DNA of 56,024 bases. It comes from BOG-1112 sp964635325 (GTDB lineage: Bacteria > Bdellovibrionota_B > Oligoflexia > Oligoflexales > Bog-1112). This document shows, piece by piece, positions 17,346 through 26,504 of this stretch. Under the pieces are notes generated by a model that searched no databases, had not been told where the DNA came from, and saw only the letters and a program-made list of their open reading frames with translations. Both the position numbers and the translations under genes were made by a program. The stretch is taken from contig CAZWOL010000012.1 in the NCBI GenBank assembly GCA_964635325.1, positions 1-56,024 on the forward strand, in the 5' to 3' direction. How positions within the stretch are numbered: the first letter of the stretch is position 1; each line of letters begins with the position of its first letter.

Positions 17346-19850
17346 ATGAATTATCGGGGAATTCGGGTGAACGACGAAGTATCAAGCCTTAGCACTGTCA
17401 ATATTCAAGAACGCTCCTATGACGAGCCCTCAGCACACTGGATACGCTTTTTCTGGTGGATTCGAAGCGTCATTTATTTGTGGGTTCGCAGCAAGGCTTT
17501 CCCGAAGGCAGTCGAGGAGCTTTCTCTCGATGCTGACAAGCCCGTCTGCTACGTACTCAACTCTGCCTCCATCACGGATCTTATGGTGCTTGACCACCAT
17601 TGCAAGGCCATGAAGCTTCCCGCTCCGCGCTTTGACATTCACCAGCTCAATAGAGGTGGAAAAGCGAGCTATCTTTTTTTGGCAAAAAGCGGCCCCTTCC
17701 AAAGGAAACGCGCTAAGAAACTCCCCACCGAGCTTTACAAACTCGTCGACAAGGTCGAACGCGAGCAAAAAGACATACAGCTTATTCCTGTTTCTGTTTT
17801 TTGGGGTCGCAATGCTGGCACCGAAGAAAAATCTCTCTTCAAGCTCTTATTTTTTGATGATGAGCAAGGCGGCTGGTTGCAACGTTTCTTTCTATTTTTT
17901 GCCCAGGGCCGAAACGTTTTCTGTAGTTTTGGAAAGCCTATTTCTGTCTTAAATTTTATACAGCAAGAACGTGACCTCGTTGGAGTTACTAAGAAGCTTC
18001 GTCGTGTTTTACGGGTGCACTTTCACCGACAAAGAGAGGTGACGGTTGGGCCCTACATCTATGATCGTCGTAAAATGGTACATTCGATTTTGAATTCCAA
18101 ATCGATGCGTCAATTTTTCGAGCAGGAAGAAAAAAAAGGCAAGCCTCGCGAAAAGCTTGAAGATCAGGCACGACGCTATATTGATGAAATTGCTGCGCGT
18201 CAGTCACCACATGTTATTCGCTTCTTTGATGTGCTTCTCACTTGGCTTTTCAACAAAGTTTACAGTGGTGTGGAAACCAATCATGGGGAGTCCTTACGAG
18301 CCCTCGCAGAAACTCATGAGATCGTGTACTTGCCCTGCCACCGAAGTCATATGGACTATCTGCTCATCAACTACAGTCTCTATTCTCTAGGGGTGATGCC
18401 ACCACATACTGCAGCAGGAGTTAACCTCAACTTTTGGCCTGTAGGTCGTGTCCTCCGAATGGGGGGTGCATTTTTTATTCGACGCAGCTTCGGGGGTAAC
18501 CGACTGTACGGTGCAATCTTTGCAGAGTATGTCAACTTTCTACTGATGAACGGTTATCCACTATGCTTCTATATTGAGGGGGGTCGAAGCCGCACAGGGC
18601 GTCTGCTTCAACCAAAGCTTGGAATGATCTCGATGGTCGTCAATAGCTTTCGTGAAAGTCCTGGCAGTAAACCCATACTATTTATTCCGACATTCGTAAC
18701 GTACGACAAGTTGATTGAAGCGCGCAGCTACTTTCATGAGCTTAAAGGCAAAACCAAACGAGCTGAATCCATGTGGGCTCTCTTAAAAGCTCCCAAGATT
18801 TTGGCCTACGAATTTGGCAAAGCTTATATCAACTTTGGACAACCCATTAGTCTGACTTCCTACCTCGCTGAAAATCCAAAGCAAGAGTCTGAGGATGTGG
18901 TCGTCGATCTCTCCCGCAATGTGATGCGACATATCAACCAAGCGATTCAAGTCACACCCGTCTCACTCTTCGCAACAGCTTTGCTTGCCCTACCCCGTCG
19001 TGCAATTGCCGAATCCGAAATGCTCACACTCATCAATGCATGGGTCGCTCTGCTTCGAGCTGTGCCTTATGATGGGCAAACGATCATTCCTGATGCCGAC
19101 GCAAAGGACTTGCTCAAACTTGCTGAAAAACTAGCACACTTCAATCGCTTCGAACACGTCAGTGGAGACGTGATCTATGTGAATGAAAAAGATTGTGCCT
19201 TTTTGAATTACTATCGCTGCAACGTACTTCCTATATTTGTTATTCCCTCACTGATTGCAAACCTGTTCTCCCACTATCAGGCAATAGATATGGATAGCAT
19301 GGTCAAGTGCGTTCGTGAGACCTACCGTCTCCTGAAAAACGACCTCTTCCTCAAGTGGCAGGACGATGAGGTAGATGCTGTGATTCATGATCAAATCACA
19401 GCGATGCTAAACCATGGATTTTTACTACCTGTAGGAGAAAAAATCGGAGCTCCCCATCAAGTAGAAGAAAGATCCTTCCACTTGCTCACATTGGGTCGTG
19501 TGCTGGGCAATCGCATCGAACGTTTTTGCTTGTATATCTCTCTGCTCGAACTCAAAGATGCATCTGGAAAAATCGCCATCGAAAGTTTTTCAAAAGAGTG
19601 TGAGGGCTTGGCCAAGAAATCGAGTATTCTCAGCGGCTACCATGAATATGATTACTTCGATAAAAACGAATGCAAAAACTTTATCGATACACTTAGCGAA
19701 CTTGGATATGTGAAAAAACAAGATGGATTCTTGGAGGTCTTGGATGCTGCCCATACCTACATTCACCATCTTTCACCACTGAGTAATGCTATTAACAAGA
19801 CGCTGAGAGGCTCTGGAAAAGAAACCTATGAGAGAACGCAAACCATATAA
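17346..19850 (+). CDS. plsB: Glycerol-3-phosphate 1-O-acyltransferase
   Basis: PlsB acylates sn-glycerol-3-phosphate at the inner membrane, the first step of phospholipid synthesis. The 834-residue length fits the large PlsB class (E. coli 807). The catalytic HxxxxD is in CHRSHMDYLL (His332, Asp337). The glycerophosphate-binding block IEGGRSRTGR and the PTFVTYDKLIE block follow. The first ATG (17346) has no ribosome site; a GTG at 17367 with GGGGA about 6 nt upstream would give 827 residues and may be the real start. It heads an operon: rsgA overlaps by 23 bp, then an acyl-CoA dehydrogenase and a lipoprotein. Confidence 0.95.
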   Translation: MNYRGIRVNDEVSSLSTVNIQERSYDEPSAHWIRFFWWIRSVIYLWVRSKAFPKAVEELSLDADKPVCYVLNSASITDLMVLDHHCKAMKLPAPRFDIHQLNRGGKASYLFLAKSGPFQRKRAKKLPTELYKLVDKVEREQKDIQLIPVSVFWGRNAGTEEKSLFKLLFFDDEQGGWLQRFFLFFAQGRNVFCSFGKPISVLNFIQQERDLVGVTKKLRRVLRVHFHRQREVTVGPYIYDRRKMVHSILNSKSMRQFFEQEEKKGKPREKLEDQARRYIDEIAARQSPHVIRFFDVLLTWLFNKVYSGVETNHGESLRALAETHEIVYLPCHRSHMDYLLINYSLYSLGVMPPHTAAGVNLNFWPVGRVLRMGGAFFIRRSFGGNRLYGAIFAEYVNFLLMNGYPLCFYIEGGRSRTGRLLQPKLGMISMVVNSFRESPGSKPILFIPTFVTYDKLIEARSYFHELKGKTKRAESMWALLKAPKILAYEFGKAYINFGQPISLTSYLAENPKQESEDVVVDLSRNVMRHINQAIQVTPVSLFATALLALPRRAIAESEMLTLINAWVALLRAVPYDGQTIIPDADAKDLLKLAEKLAHFNRFEHVSGDVIYVNEKDCAFLNYYRCNVLPIFVIPSLIANLFSHYQAIDMDSMVKCVRETYRLLKNDLFLKWQDDEVDAVIHDQITAMLNHGFLLPVGEKIGAPHQVEERSFHLLTLGRVLGNRIERFCLYISLLELKDASGKIAIESFSKECEGLAKKSSILSGYHEYDYFDKNECKNFIDTLSELGYVKKQDGFLEVLDAAHTYIHHLSPLSNAINKTLRGSGKETYERTQTI

Positions 19851-20955
19851 TAAGAGACGAGAAGGACGCCGCTTTGTCTCTGGTAAAGGTGAAGAATTCA
19901 CCAAAGCCGAAAGTGAGTGGAAAGACTTACTCAAAGACCCTGACTACTTCAGTGCCCGTATTGTAGAGGTTCAGAAAAAATACTCCTTCGTTGCGGTCGA
20001 ACCAGAGATCGGCAACATCGAAACGAGTGATGTCTGGCTCGGAACACTTGCTCGTAAGTTCATGCAGGCGGTGCGTGAAGAGCGCAATTTTGTTGTCGTA
20101 GGTGATCGTGTCCTATGCAAAAAAGGCACATCGACGACTTTGTCAGCATCATCCGAAGAACCCTTACCGCAGTGTAGTATTGAATTCAGAGCCCCTCGCA
20201 GCGCCAAAATTTCACGACTTGATCCTATGCTTGCAGAACGTGAACACGTACTGGCTGCAAACATGACTCAAATGGTGGTCGTTGCTAGCTTCTTGGCACC
20301 CAAACTAAAATGGGGACTGATTGACCGTTTTCTTGTGCTTGCAGAAGAGCAAGAGATCAAAGCCTGTATTATCTTGAACAAGAAAGACCTGCTCGACAAG
20401 AGCCCGAACGAGGACTATCGCAACGAATGCCATGAGATGATTGCTCTTTATAGGTCACTCGGCTATCGAGTGCTTGTTACGCAAGCAGACTCTGGTCATG
20501 CAGATGAAGAACTCATCCGTGTCTTTCAAAACGAAGTAAGCTTGGTTGCTGGTCATTCAGGGGTAGGCAAGTCCTCTTTGATCAACCTACTAAAGCCCGA
20601 GCTTATTCAAGATGTCGAAGACCAAGAAGTGCTCACTAAGGGAAGGCACACGACCACCTACGCGAGCTTTTTAAAGCTTGGTACGGGTGGTTTTGTGATC
20701 GATACTCCAGGTGTGCGTAGTTTTATGATTAAAGACTATGATCCCATTAATCTCAGCTGGTGCTTCGTAGACTTACGTAATTTCATCAGTCGTTGTAAGT
20801 TTAGAGAATGCCGACATCTCGACGAGCCGGGATGTGCTGTGCAAGAAGCCGTCAAAAACGGTGAAATTTCACAGTGGCGTTATAAGTCTTATATTGCAAT
20901 TCTCACAGGAGCGAGCGGTCGAGAAGGACGAGTCGCCATTAGCTGGGAGGAATAA
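19828..20955 (+). CDS. rsgA: Ribosome biogenesis GTPase
   Basis: RsgA is a circularly permuted GTPase that checks late maturation of the 30S subunit. An N-terminal OB-fold (about 40-125) is followed by the permuted G domain: G4 NKKD (184-187) comes before G1 GHSGVGKSS (242-250) and G3 DTPG (292-295). The C-terminal zinc finger has Cys323, Cys328, His330 and Cys336. The basic N-terminal ~20 residues overlap the plsB end. Length (375) is slightly above average. Confidence 0.96.
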   Translation: MRERKPYNKRREGRRFVSGKGEEFTKAESEWKDLLKDPDYFSARIVEVQKKYSFVAVEPEIGNIETSDVWLGTLARKFMQAVREERNFVVVGDRVLCKKGTSTTLSASSEEPLPQCSIEFRAPRSAKISRLDPMLAEREHVLAANMTQMVVVASFLAPKLKWGLIDRFLVLAEEQEIKACIILNKKDLLDKSPNEDYRNECHEMIALYRSLGYRVLVTQADSGHADEELIRVFQNEVSLVAGHSGVGKSSLINLLKPELIQDVEDQEVLTKGRHTTTYASFLKLGTGGFVIDTPGVRSFMIKDYDPINLSWCFVDLRNFISRCKFRECRHLDEPGCAVQEAVKNGEISQWRYKSYIAILTGASGREGRVAISWEE

Positions 20956-20960
20956 ACAAA

Positions 20961-22121
20961 GTGTCGTACGAATTTAGTGAGAGCGAAGAACTTCAACTCC
21001 TACGAACGACAGTACGCGATTTTGCAGAAAAGCAAATCGCCCCCAAGGCCAAAGACTTAGATGAGCACGAAAATTTTTCCTACGAGCTCACAGAGAAGAT
21101 GGGAGAGCTCGGTCTTTTTGGTGTCTTCGTCAACCCCAAGTATGGGGGACATGGTCTCGATTATCTTTCCTATATAGTTGCTGTCGAAGAAATAGCACGT
21201 GTCGATGGGTCTCATGCTGCAACCATAGCGGCACACAACTCACTCGGAATTGGTCCTCTCTACTACTATGGAACAGAAGAACAAAAGAAACGTTACCTAC
21301 CAGATCTATGTACGGGTAAGGGGCTGTGGGCTTTTGGTCTTACCGAGGCGAATGCAGGCAGTGACGCTCAAGCGAGTCAGACGATTGCACGTTTTGATGC
21401 TGCAAAAAAAGAATGGGTGATCAATGGTTCTAAAATTTGGATCACCAATAGCGCGACCGATATCAGCAAGGGCATCACAGTTCAAGCGGTAACTGGCAAG
21501 CAGGAGAATGGACGTCCAGAGCTTACGTGTTTTTTGGTTCCACAAAATACTCCGGGTCTCACCTGTCGGGCTATGAAAGAAAAAATGATGTGGCGCGCCT
21601 CCAATACGGGTGAGCTATTTTTTGACAATGTCCGGGTTTCAGAATCCCAAATACTGGGAAAAGTTGGACAGGGCTTCAAGATCATGATGGAGACTTTGGA
21701 CAACGGACGCTTGTCGATAGCAGCGATGGGTTTGGGGCTCGCAAAAGGAGCGATGGATCTAACCATTCGCTATGCTCAAGAACGCACGACCTTTGGAAAA
21801 CCCTTGGTAAAGCACCAAGCTGTTGCTTTCAAAATTGCAGATATGGCAACTCGTATTGAAGCTGCAGAAAACATGCTCTACAAGGCCTGCTGGTTACGAC
21901 AAAACGGCAAAGACTTCCAAAAACTTGCGGCAATGGCAAAACTCTACTGTTCCGAGCTTGCAGAATTCTGTGCGCGTGAGGGACAGCAGACCTTCGGTGG
22001 CTATGGCCTGATGAAAGAGTATCCTATAGAACGTCATTATAGGGATGCTGCTTTGTTGCGTATCGGTGAAGGCACGAGTGAAATTCAGAGAATTGTGATA
22101 GCAAGGTATATGGGTTGCTAA
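20961..22121 (+). CDS. Acyl-CoA dehydrogenase
   Basis: A 386-residue flavoenzyme of the short/medium-chain acyl-CoA dehydrogenase family, which makes trans-2-enoyl-CoA in beta-oxidation. The FAD/substrate motifs GLTEANAGSDAQA (near 131-143) and GSKIWITNS are present, and the catalytic Glu lies in RIGEGTSEIQR near the C-terminus, the usual position. It starts at a GTG with GGGAGGAA about 8 nt upstream, 5 bp after rsgA. Specific chain length cannot be read from sequence. The next gene overlaps its stop by 7 bp. Confidence 0.94.
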   Translation: MSYEFSESEELQLLRTTVRDFAEKQIAPKAKDLDEHENFSYELTEKMGELGLFGVFVNPKYGGHGLDYLSYIVAVEEIARVDGSHAATIAAHNSLGIGPLYYYGTEEQKKRYLPDLCTGKGLWAFGLTEANAGSDAQASQTIARFDAAKKEWVINGSKIWITNSATDISKGITVQAVTGKQENGRPELTCFLVPQNTPGLTCRAMKEKMMWRASNTGELFFDNVRVSESQILGKVGQGFKIMMETLDNGRLSIAAMGLGLAKGAMDLTIRYAQERTTFGKPLVKHQAVAFKIADMATRIEAAENMLYKACWLRQNGKDFQKLAAMAKLYCSELAEFCAREGQQTFGGYGLMKEYPIERHYRDAALLRIGEGTSEIQRIVIARYMGC

Positions 22122-23083
22122 AACATTTTGTCATTTTTGCTGCACTTTTCTTGCTGGCTTCGTGTGTAACGCCGGATGATAAGCGTTCCCAAGACTACGA
22201 TTTACACGAGGTACGTACCCAGTTTTTTTCCCTCTTCAACCAACGCACCTATCCTCAGAATTTATCCAACAATTGGAAGGGAGACTGGCTCTTTCGACGC
22301 GAGCGACTCATTCTGATTGACAAAGAGTTGGGTGAACTCAAACCTAATATCATCATCCTACAAGACGTCATGGAACGCGATGGCAATGCATTTGAGGCAG
22401 ATCGCAGCATACTCGCTTCAAATGCGTTGAAAAGTTATAGGTGGAGTCTAACCCCCATCGAGCACTACCAAGACACAGGTGAGATTGAATCACTTGCAAT
22501 TGCGGTGAGCACACCACTTACGCCCGAGCCTACGACCACTGCAAACCTCTTTCGTGTGGGTCTAAGTCTGTTTTCGTTTGAGAGTGTGAAGGTAGAAAAT
22601 CAGAACATTGCAATTTTGAATGTGAAGATGAGTGAGAATATTACGGTCGAAGAGTTTGATCGTTTGCTGCATTTGGTTGAGTTGCGTTTGAACGATGAGA
22701 GTCTTTGTCCTGAACGATTTATAGTCGCAGTATATGCCCCTGTAGAAGTACGTGATCGCTTGCTAGAAAACACCAATAGACTAGGTTTACAGGATGTAGC
22801 AAAGGGCTTTTGTAATATGGAGAGCCAATGCTACACGGCCCACGCCCGTAATGGAATTTTTTTCCTTGCTAGAGGTGAGACCCCTCCTTCACGTTCTGAT
22901 TTTATCTTTGTTCCAAAATCAGCTAAGATAAGCATGAGTACGCCTACTTTTGGACAAGCACAAAAAATACCGACGGATCATTTTAAAAGTTTTGGCCTCA
23001 AAGACCTCTGGCCTAGCGAACGCTCGGGATGGTTTAGCAGTCTGCGTTTTGCTAGATGTGTAGACAGCTTTAATAGGCCATAA
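22115..23083 (+). CDS. Lipoprotein with degenerate endonuclease/exonuclease/phosphatase fold
   Basis: A 322-residue lipoprotein starting at a TTG inside the preceding gene's end (AAGG about 9 nt upstream). The signal sequence ends in the lipobox LASC. The rest follows the EEP-superfamily layout: W..R/R.I..I..ELKPNIIILQDV, a mid strand ESLAIAVSTP, a C-terminal SDFIFVP and a final PTDHFKSFG. The usual catalytic QE is QD, and the GDFN strand reads VAVYAP, so the metal and nucleophile-orienting residues are missing. The Asp and the DH near the end remain. It is probably a non-enzymatic or altered envelope protein. Last gene of the plsB operon. Confidence 0.72.
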   Translation: MLKHFVIFAALFLLASCVTPDDKRSQDYDLHEVRTQFFSLFNQRTYPQNLSNNWKGDWLFRRERLILIDKELGELKPNIIILQDVMERDGNAFEADRSILASNALKSYRWSLTPIEHYQDTGEIESLAIAVSTPLTPEPTTTANLFRVGLSLFSFESVKVENQNIAILNVKMSENITVEEFDRLLHLVELRLNDESLCPERFIVAVYAPVEVRDRLLENTNRLGLQDVAKGFCNMESQCYTAHARNGIFFLARGETPPSRSDFIFVPKSAKISMSTPTFGQAQKIPTDHFKSFGLKDLWPSERSGWFSSLRFARCVDSFNRP

Positions 23084-23102
23084 TCGCAGATAAGCAGTGA
23101 TA

Positions 23103-23678
23103 CTAGAAGTCTAGCGGGAACATAAAATGTATGCCTGCCTCAATCCCTCCAAGAGATCTGGATCCAGTTCCACGCCAAAGATCTGCAAAAATACCAAATG
23201 CGGTTTTAGGTTTTAGAAAATAGAGAATGGAGAAAGTTGCTCCAACTCCGATCTCCAAACTGGAGTTAGAGCGCCTGCGCAGTGGATACTTACCTGCTTG
23301 GACTGGAAAGAGATAAAGAAATTTTATGCCACTCAGCATATACACGGGGTGATAAAGACGGAAGCGATAGCTGATTTCATCTTCAAGGGTCCAAATTGCT
23401 ACCTTTGAATCGTCTTTTCTGTCCTTGAGGAACTTAAAGTGAACGGACAGGCCTAGTACCCAATTTTCTGAAAAATGACGAATTCCAACTATGGGGTGGT
23501 AGATCGAAGGTCCGTATTTTTTTTTGGAGTTCAGTTGAGGGTAATTTCGACTATACCCGAGCAAGATGCCTTGCTTATTTTCGATGGGGGTCAACTGCAA
23601 ACCAGGCGTCTCACTTGTAGCATATAGTGTTTGCACCAGAGCCCACCAAACCACGACCACTAAACCAAGACGTTGCAT
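23103..23678 (-). CDS. Putative outer-membrane beta-barrel protein
   Basis: A 191-residue exported protein: AGGAAGGA lies about 9 nt before the ATG at 23678 and a signal peptide (VVVVWWALVQTLYA) follows. The mature part has alternating aromatic/glycine strands (for example GILLGYSRNYP, WVLGLSVHFKF, SSLEIGVGATFSILYF, GGIEAGIHFMF) and ends in Phe, as outer-membrane barrels do. About eight strands could be drawn. No specific family recognised. Convergent with the EEP lipoprotein gene, 19 bp apart. Confidence 0.65.
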   Translation of the reverse strand: MQRLGLVVVVWWALVQTLYATSETPGLQLTPIENKQGILLGYSRNYPQLNSKKKYGPSIYHPIVGIRHFSENWVLGLSVHFKFLKDRKDDSKVAIWTLEDEISYRFRLYHPVYMLSGIKFLYLFPVQAGKYPLRRRSNSSLEIGVGATFSILYFLKPKTAFGIFADLWRGTGSRSLGGIEAGIHFMFPLDF

Positions 23679-23798
23679 ACGGCAATTCCTTCCTAAGAGC
23701 TTACAACAGACTCTGCATCCGTACGTGATAAAATAAGAGCAATTGAGAAAAAAAGATAGGCTTCTTGGCCACACCCAGCCTCATCCGATTGGAGCATT

Positions 23799-24533
23799 AT
23801 GATGAGACAGCCCAAACAGATCCGCATTGCCGTTCTCAGTATTTGTGCCCTTTACTTTAGCGGATGCGTCTCTTTGCAAGACAAGGTTCCAGAGAAAAAA
23901 AATGAGACACCCCCCACTACCTCTGAAGCCACCGATGAAAATTTAAGTGCTGAAAAAAATGCTCTGCATGAGCTTGAATTAAAACAAGCGCGTTTGTGGT
24001 CACGCATAGATGAATTGGAAGGGCTGGTTTTGAAGCAGCAGCAGCGTGTCCGCATTCTCGAACAAGCAATTTTGATCGATACAAATGGGAAAAAATCAGA
24101 AAAAAATCTTGAAGCTCCTAGTGAAAAAAAGCCTCGACCGACTAATGAAGGACCGATCAAAGAACATTCGCAAGTACTTCCGCAGCAGTCATCATTTCAA
24201 AATCAGTTACAATATGCGCAAGATCTGTTTAGCAAGCAACAATGGGATAAAGCTTTCCTTGCTTTTTCAAAGTTGGATCGTGAAACTGATTTTTCGGTCT
24301 CACAGGGTGAACCGCTCTATTGGCTTGCTCGCTGCTGGTTACAAATGAAAGAGCTACAAACTTCTAAAGAGCTTTTTGCACGTTTTTTAGAAATGTCTCC
24401 GCAGCACCCCTTGGTGTCTTCTGCCCGAGCATACTCCGAGGAGGTCGAACTAGCTCTCAGTGAAAAACACACTCATGATAATGACATCCTGGCAAAACAA
24501 GCCCCTAGAAGTCTAGAGGACAGAAATTTATGA
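23799..24533 (+). CDS. Coiled-coil/TPR lipoprotein (CpoB-like)
   Basis: A 244-residue lipoprotein: lipobox FSGC near residue 23, a Glu/Lys-rich coiled coil (about 50-95), a polar linker, and a C-terminal TPR-type domain (FQNQLQYAQDLFSKQQWDKA onwards). The coiled coil plus TPR order matches CpoB (YbgF), which coordinates outer-membrane constriction with peptidoglycan synthesis. GGAG precedes a double ATG, and the second ATG is better spaced. The next gene overlaps by 4 bp. No tol-pal genes are in the window, so the CpoB role is tentative. A second similar protein is encoded at 30052-30864. Confidence 0.75.
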   Translation: MMRQPKQIRIAVLSICALYFSGCVSLQDKVPEKKNETPPTTSEATDENLSAEKNALHELELKQARLWSRIDELEGLVLKQQQRVRILEQAILIDTNGKKSEKNLEAPSEKKPRPTNEGPIKEHSQVLPQQSSFQNQLQYAQDLFSKQQWDKAFLAFSKLDRETDFSVSQGEPLYWLARCWLQMKELQTSKELFARFLEMSPQHPLVSSARAYSEEVELALSEKHTHDNDILAKQAPRSLEDRNL

Positions 24534-25471
24534 AGGCTTTCTTTCTCGTCTTCTTAGTCCTTACATCGAACATTGCTCACGCTGTAAGCCCATTAGGATG
24601 GGAGCGAAAGCGTCCTGCGACCGCCCCCAAACATGATCCAAAAGAGGATCAAAAAACTCCTGCTTACAATGATCTTTTTTTCAATACACGCAGCACGGCA
24701 CCCATTCTTCATTACAATTCTCCGAGCTTTCTTAGTTTGGAAGATGTCAAACCGCTCACAGACGAGTTTGAAACCATCGGAACCTACGAAGAGCCTACGT
24801 CACTCAATATTGTACTTCCTGGGTTTCTTTATCCTAAGCGACGCCTCGGATTTGGGCTCGTCTCAGGAGGCTTGCAGGGTGAAGCTATTGTCGAAGGTGG
24901 TTCAAAAGCGATGATACGTGTTATTCGCCCTGTCGTTCCTGGCGAATCTTACACGGTTCTTCGTCCTGGACGAGTACGCAAAGACCTTGATGGAAAGTCA
25001 TGGTTTCCATATGCAGCTGCTGGTGTTATCGATATCGAATCACTCGAAGATAAGGATCGAGCTGTTGTTGTCGTCAGGGTTGGAAAATTTGTCCGCACCG
25101 GAGATCTTATAGTTCCGTTGATTCCTTTGGAACGGACCATCCAACTGAGTCGAGGTGAACGCAAACCCTATGAGGGGAAAGCCCACATTGTGAGTTTGAG
25201 TGGTGGCGTGGAATATGCTGGAGAAGGTCAAATCGTATTTCTTGACCAAGGTTCGCAATCTGGACTGACAACAAATCAAATTCTCGATCTCTTCAAAAAT
25301 CCTGAAGTTCGTAAGTCTAAAAGCAAGCAAGCGGAACAAGTCGGTTCACTCATTATTGTTGACCTGCACCCTCAAAGCTCAACTGCTTTTGTTCTTTCCT
25401 CCCATACCGAACTCCATATCGGAGATTACGCTGCAAATTCTGCAACAGCAGGAACACATCCCTCCGAATGA
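24530..25471 (+). CDS. Exported protein of unknown function
   Basis: A 313-residue protein with a clear signal peptide (FLVFLVLTSNIAHA). The mature part starts with a Pro/Lys-rich low-complexity stretch, followed by a beta-rich body. The C-terminal ~90 residues alternate strands and turns (GKAHIVSLSGGVEYAGEGQI, a QGSQSGLTTNQIL helix, VGSLIIVDLHPQSSTAFVL). That end resembles the FlgT-C/LysM-associated modules found in predatory bacteria, but I do not recognise a named family. ATGA overlap with the CpoB-like gene implies coupled expression and a shared envelope role. Confidence 0.7.
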   Translation: MKAFFLVFLVLTSNIAHAVSPLGWERKRPATAPKHDPKEDQKTPAYNDLFFNTRSTAPILHYNSPSFLSLEDVKPLTDEFETIGTYEEPTSLNIVLPGFLYPKRRLGFGLVSGGLQGEAIVEGGSKAMIRVIRPVVPGESYTVLRPGRVRKDLDGKSWFPYAAAGVIDIESLEDKDRAVVVVRVGKFVRTGDLIVPLIPLERTIQLSRGERKPYEGKAHIVSLSGGVEYAGEGQIVFLDQGSQSGLTTNQILDLFKNPEVRKSKSKQAEQVGSLIIVDLHPQSSTAFVLSSHTELHIGDYAANSATAGTHPSE

Positions 25472-25492
25472 TCGAGAATTTGAAATAGAGAT

Positions 25493-25506
25493 GTCCGTGT
25501 ACGGAC
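25493..25506 (+). terminator. Short hairpin before dprA
   Basis: GTCCG-TGTA-CGGAC, a 5-bp GC stem with a tetraloop, is followed by TTGATCTTTATTTCT. It could end the upstream transcript or attenuate into dprA. The T-run is imperfect. Confidence 0.35.
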
Positions 25507-25562
25507 TTGATCTTTATTTCTACATTTGACCCACTTTGCTACCAATCACTGTCGGGTTTGAA

Positions 25563-26504
25563 ATGATGTCACTTCGTCCCTATTACGCTGTTGCCCATGT
25601 TGCTTCACAAATTTCTGGGCGCTACCTCCCAGTCAATCTCCCCTCTGGAACGAGCTCCCTCAACTGGGAACCAAATTTGAGTATTGAGACCTGGTCACCT
25701 TCGCATTGGGATTGGTTCCTGCGCACGGAGCGAGAACAGCCTTCTAATTTACTCCCGTGGTTGAATCGCTACCTATCGCGTTTCGATAGCGAAGCAACGA
25801 TCCTCCTCAGCAAGTTGAACGAGCACTTTCAATGGTGTCGTAGCTCGGGCGCACATTATGTTCTGCTGTGTGACATTCTCTATCCTGAGCTTCTCAAACA
25901 AATCCCCCAGGCCCCTTTGGCACTCACCCTGCTTGGTGATCTTGATGGACTCAAACGACCTAAAGTCTCCGTCGTAGGATCTCGACGCACAGCAAATGTT
26001 GTTTTGCAGGAAAGCTACAGACTTGGTTATTTGCTAGCCTGCCATGGTGTCAGCGCTGTCAGTGGAGGTGCCTTTGGATGTGATGTCGCTACTCATGAGG
26101 GAGTTCTGAGCGCTGGCAAGACTCCTCTTCCAGCGATCGTCGTCTTTGCAAATGGTCTGGACCAACTCTATCCTCGGGGTAATGCCGAAACCTTTTCAGA
26201 AATTCTCAGAAACGGTGGTCTGCTAGTATCAGAGCGTCTGTGGGATCAGGTACCAAAACCCTATGATTTCCCTACACGTAACCGCATCATAAGCGGACTA
26301 TCGATGTGGACTCTCGTAATGGGTGCAACTCATAAATCTGGAGCAATGATCACCGCACGCTTTGCACTCGATCAGGGGCGTGAGGTGTCCGTCTTTTTAC
26401 CCGATTCGAGTCTCTATTTTTGTGAAGGTGGCCAAAGTCTCATCGATGATGGAGCAGCATCCTTTGTGAGTGCTGAAGACCTTTGCCAAAAGCTTCTGCT
26501 ATGA
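25563..26504 (+). CDS. dprA: DNA processing protein DprA/Smf
   Basis: DprA binds incoming single-stranded DNA and loads RecA during natural transformation. The Rossmann-like core is evident: VVGSRRTA, SGGAFGCDVATHEGVL, GLDQLYPRGNAE, YDFPTRNRIISGLS and GATHKSGAMITARFALDQGREV. The N-terminal ~110 residues are unlike the usual SAM-like domain. The C-terminal winged-helix extension found in some DprA proteins is absent. ATG at 25563 is preferred; a TTG at 25536 would add nine residues. Its stop overlaps the next start as ATGA, coupling it to the ATPase gene. Confidence 0.92.
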   Translation: MMSLRPYYAVAHVASQISGRYLPVNLPSGTSSLNWEPNLSIETWSPSHWDWFLRTEREQPSNLLPWLNRYLSRFDSEATILLSKLNEHFQWCRSSGAHYVLLCDILYPELLKQIPQAPLALTLLGDLDGLKRPKVSVVGSRRTANVVLQESYRLGYLLACHGVSAVSGGAFGCDVATHEGVLSAGKTPLPAIVVFANGLDQLYPRGNAETFSEILRNGGLLVSERLWDQVPKPYDFPTRNRIISGLSMWTLVMGATHKSGAMITARFALDQGREVSVFLPDSSLYFCEGGQSLIDDGAASFVSAEDLCQKLLL

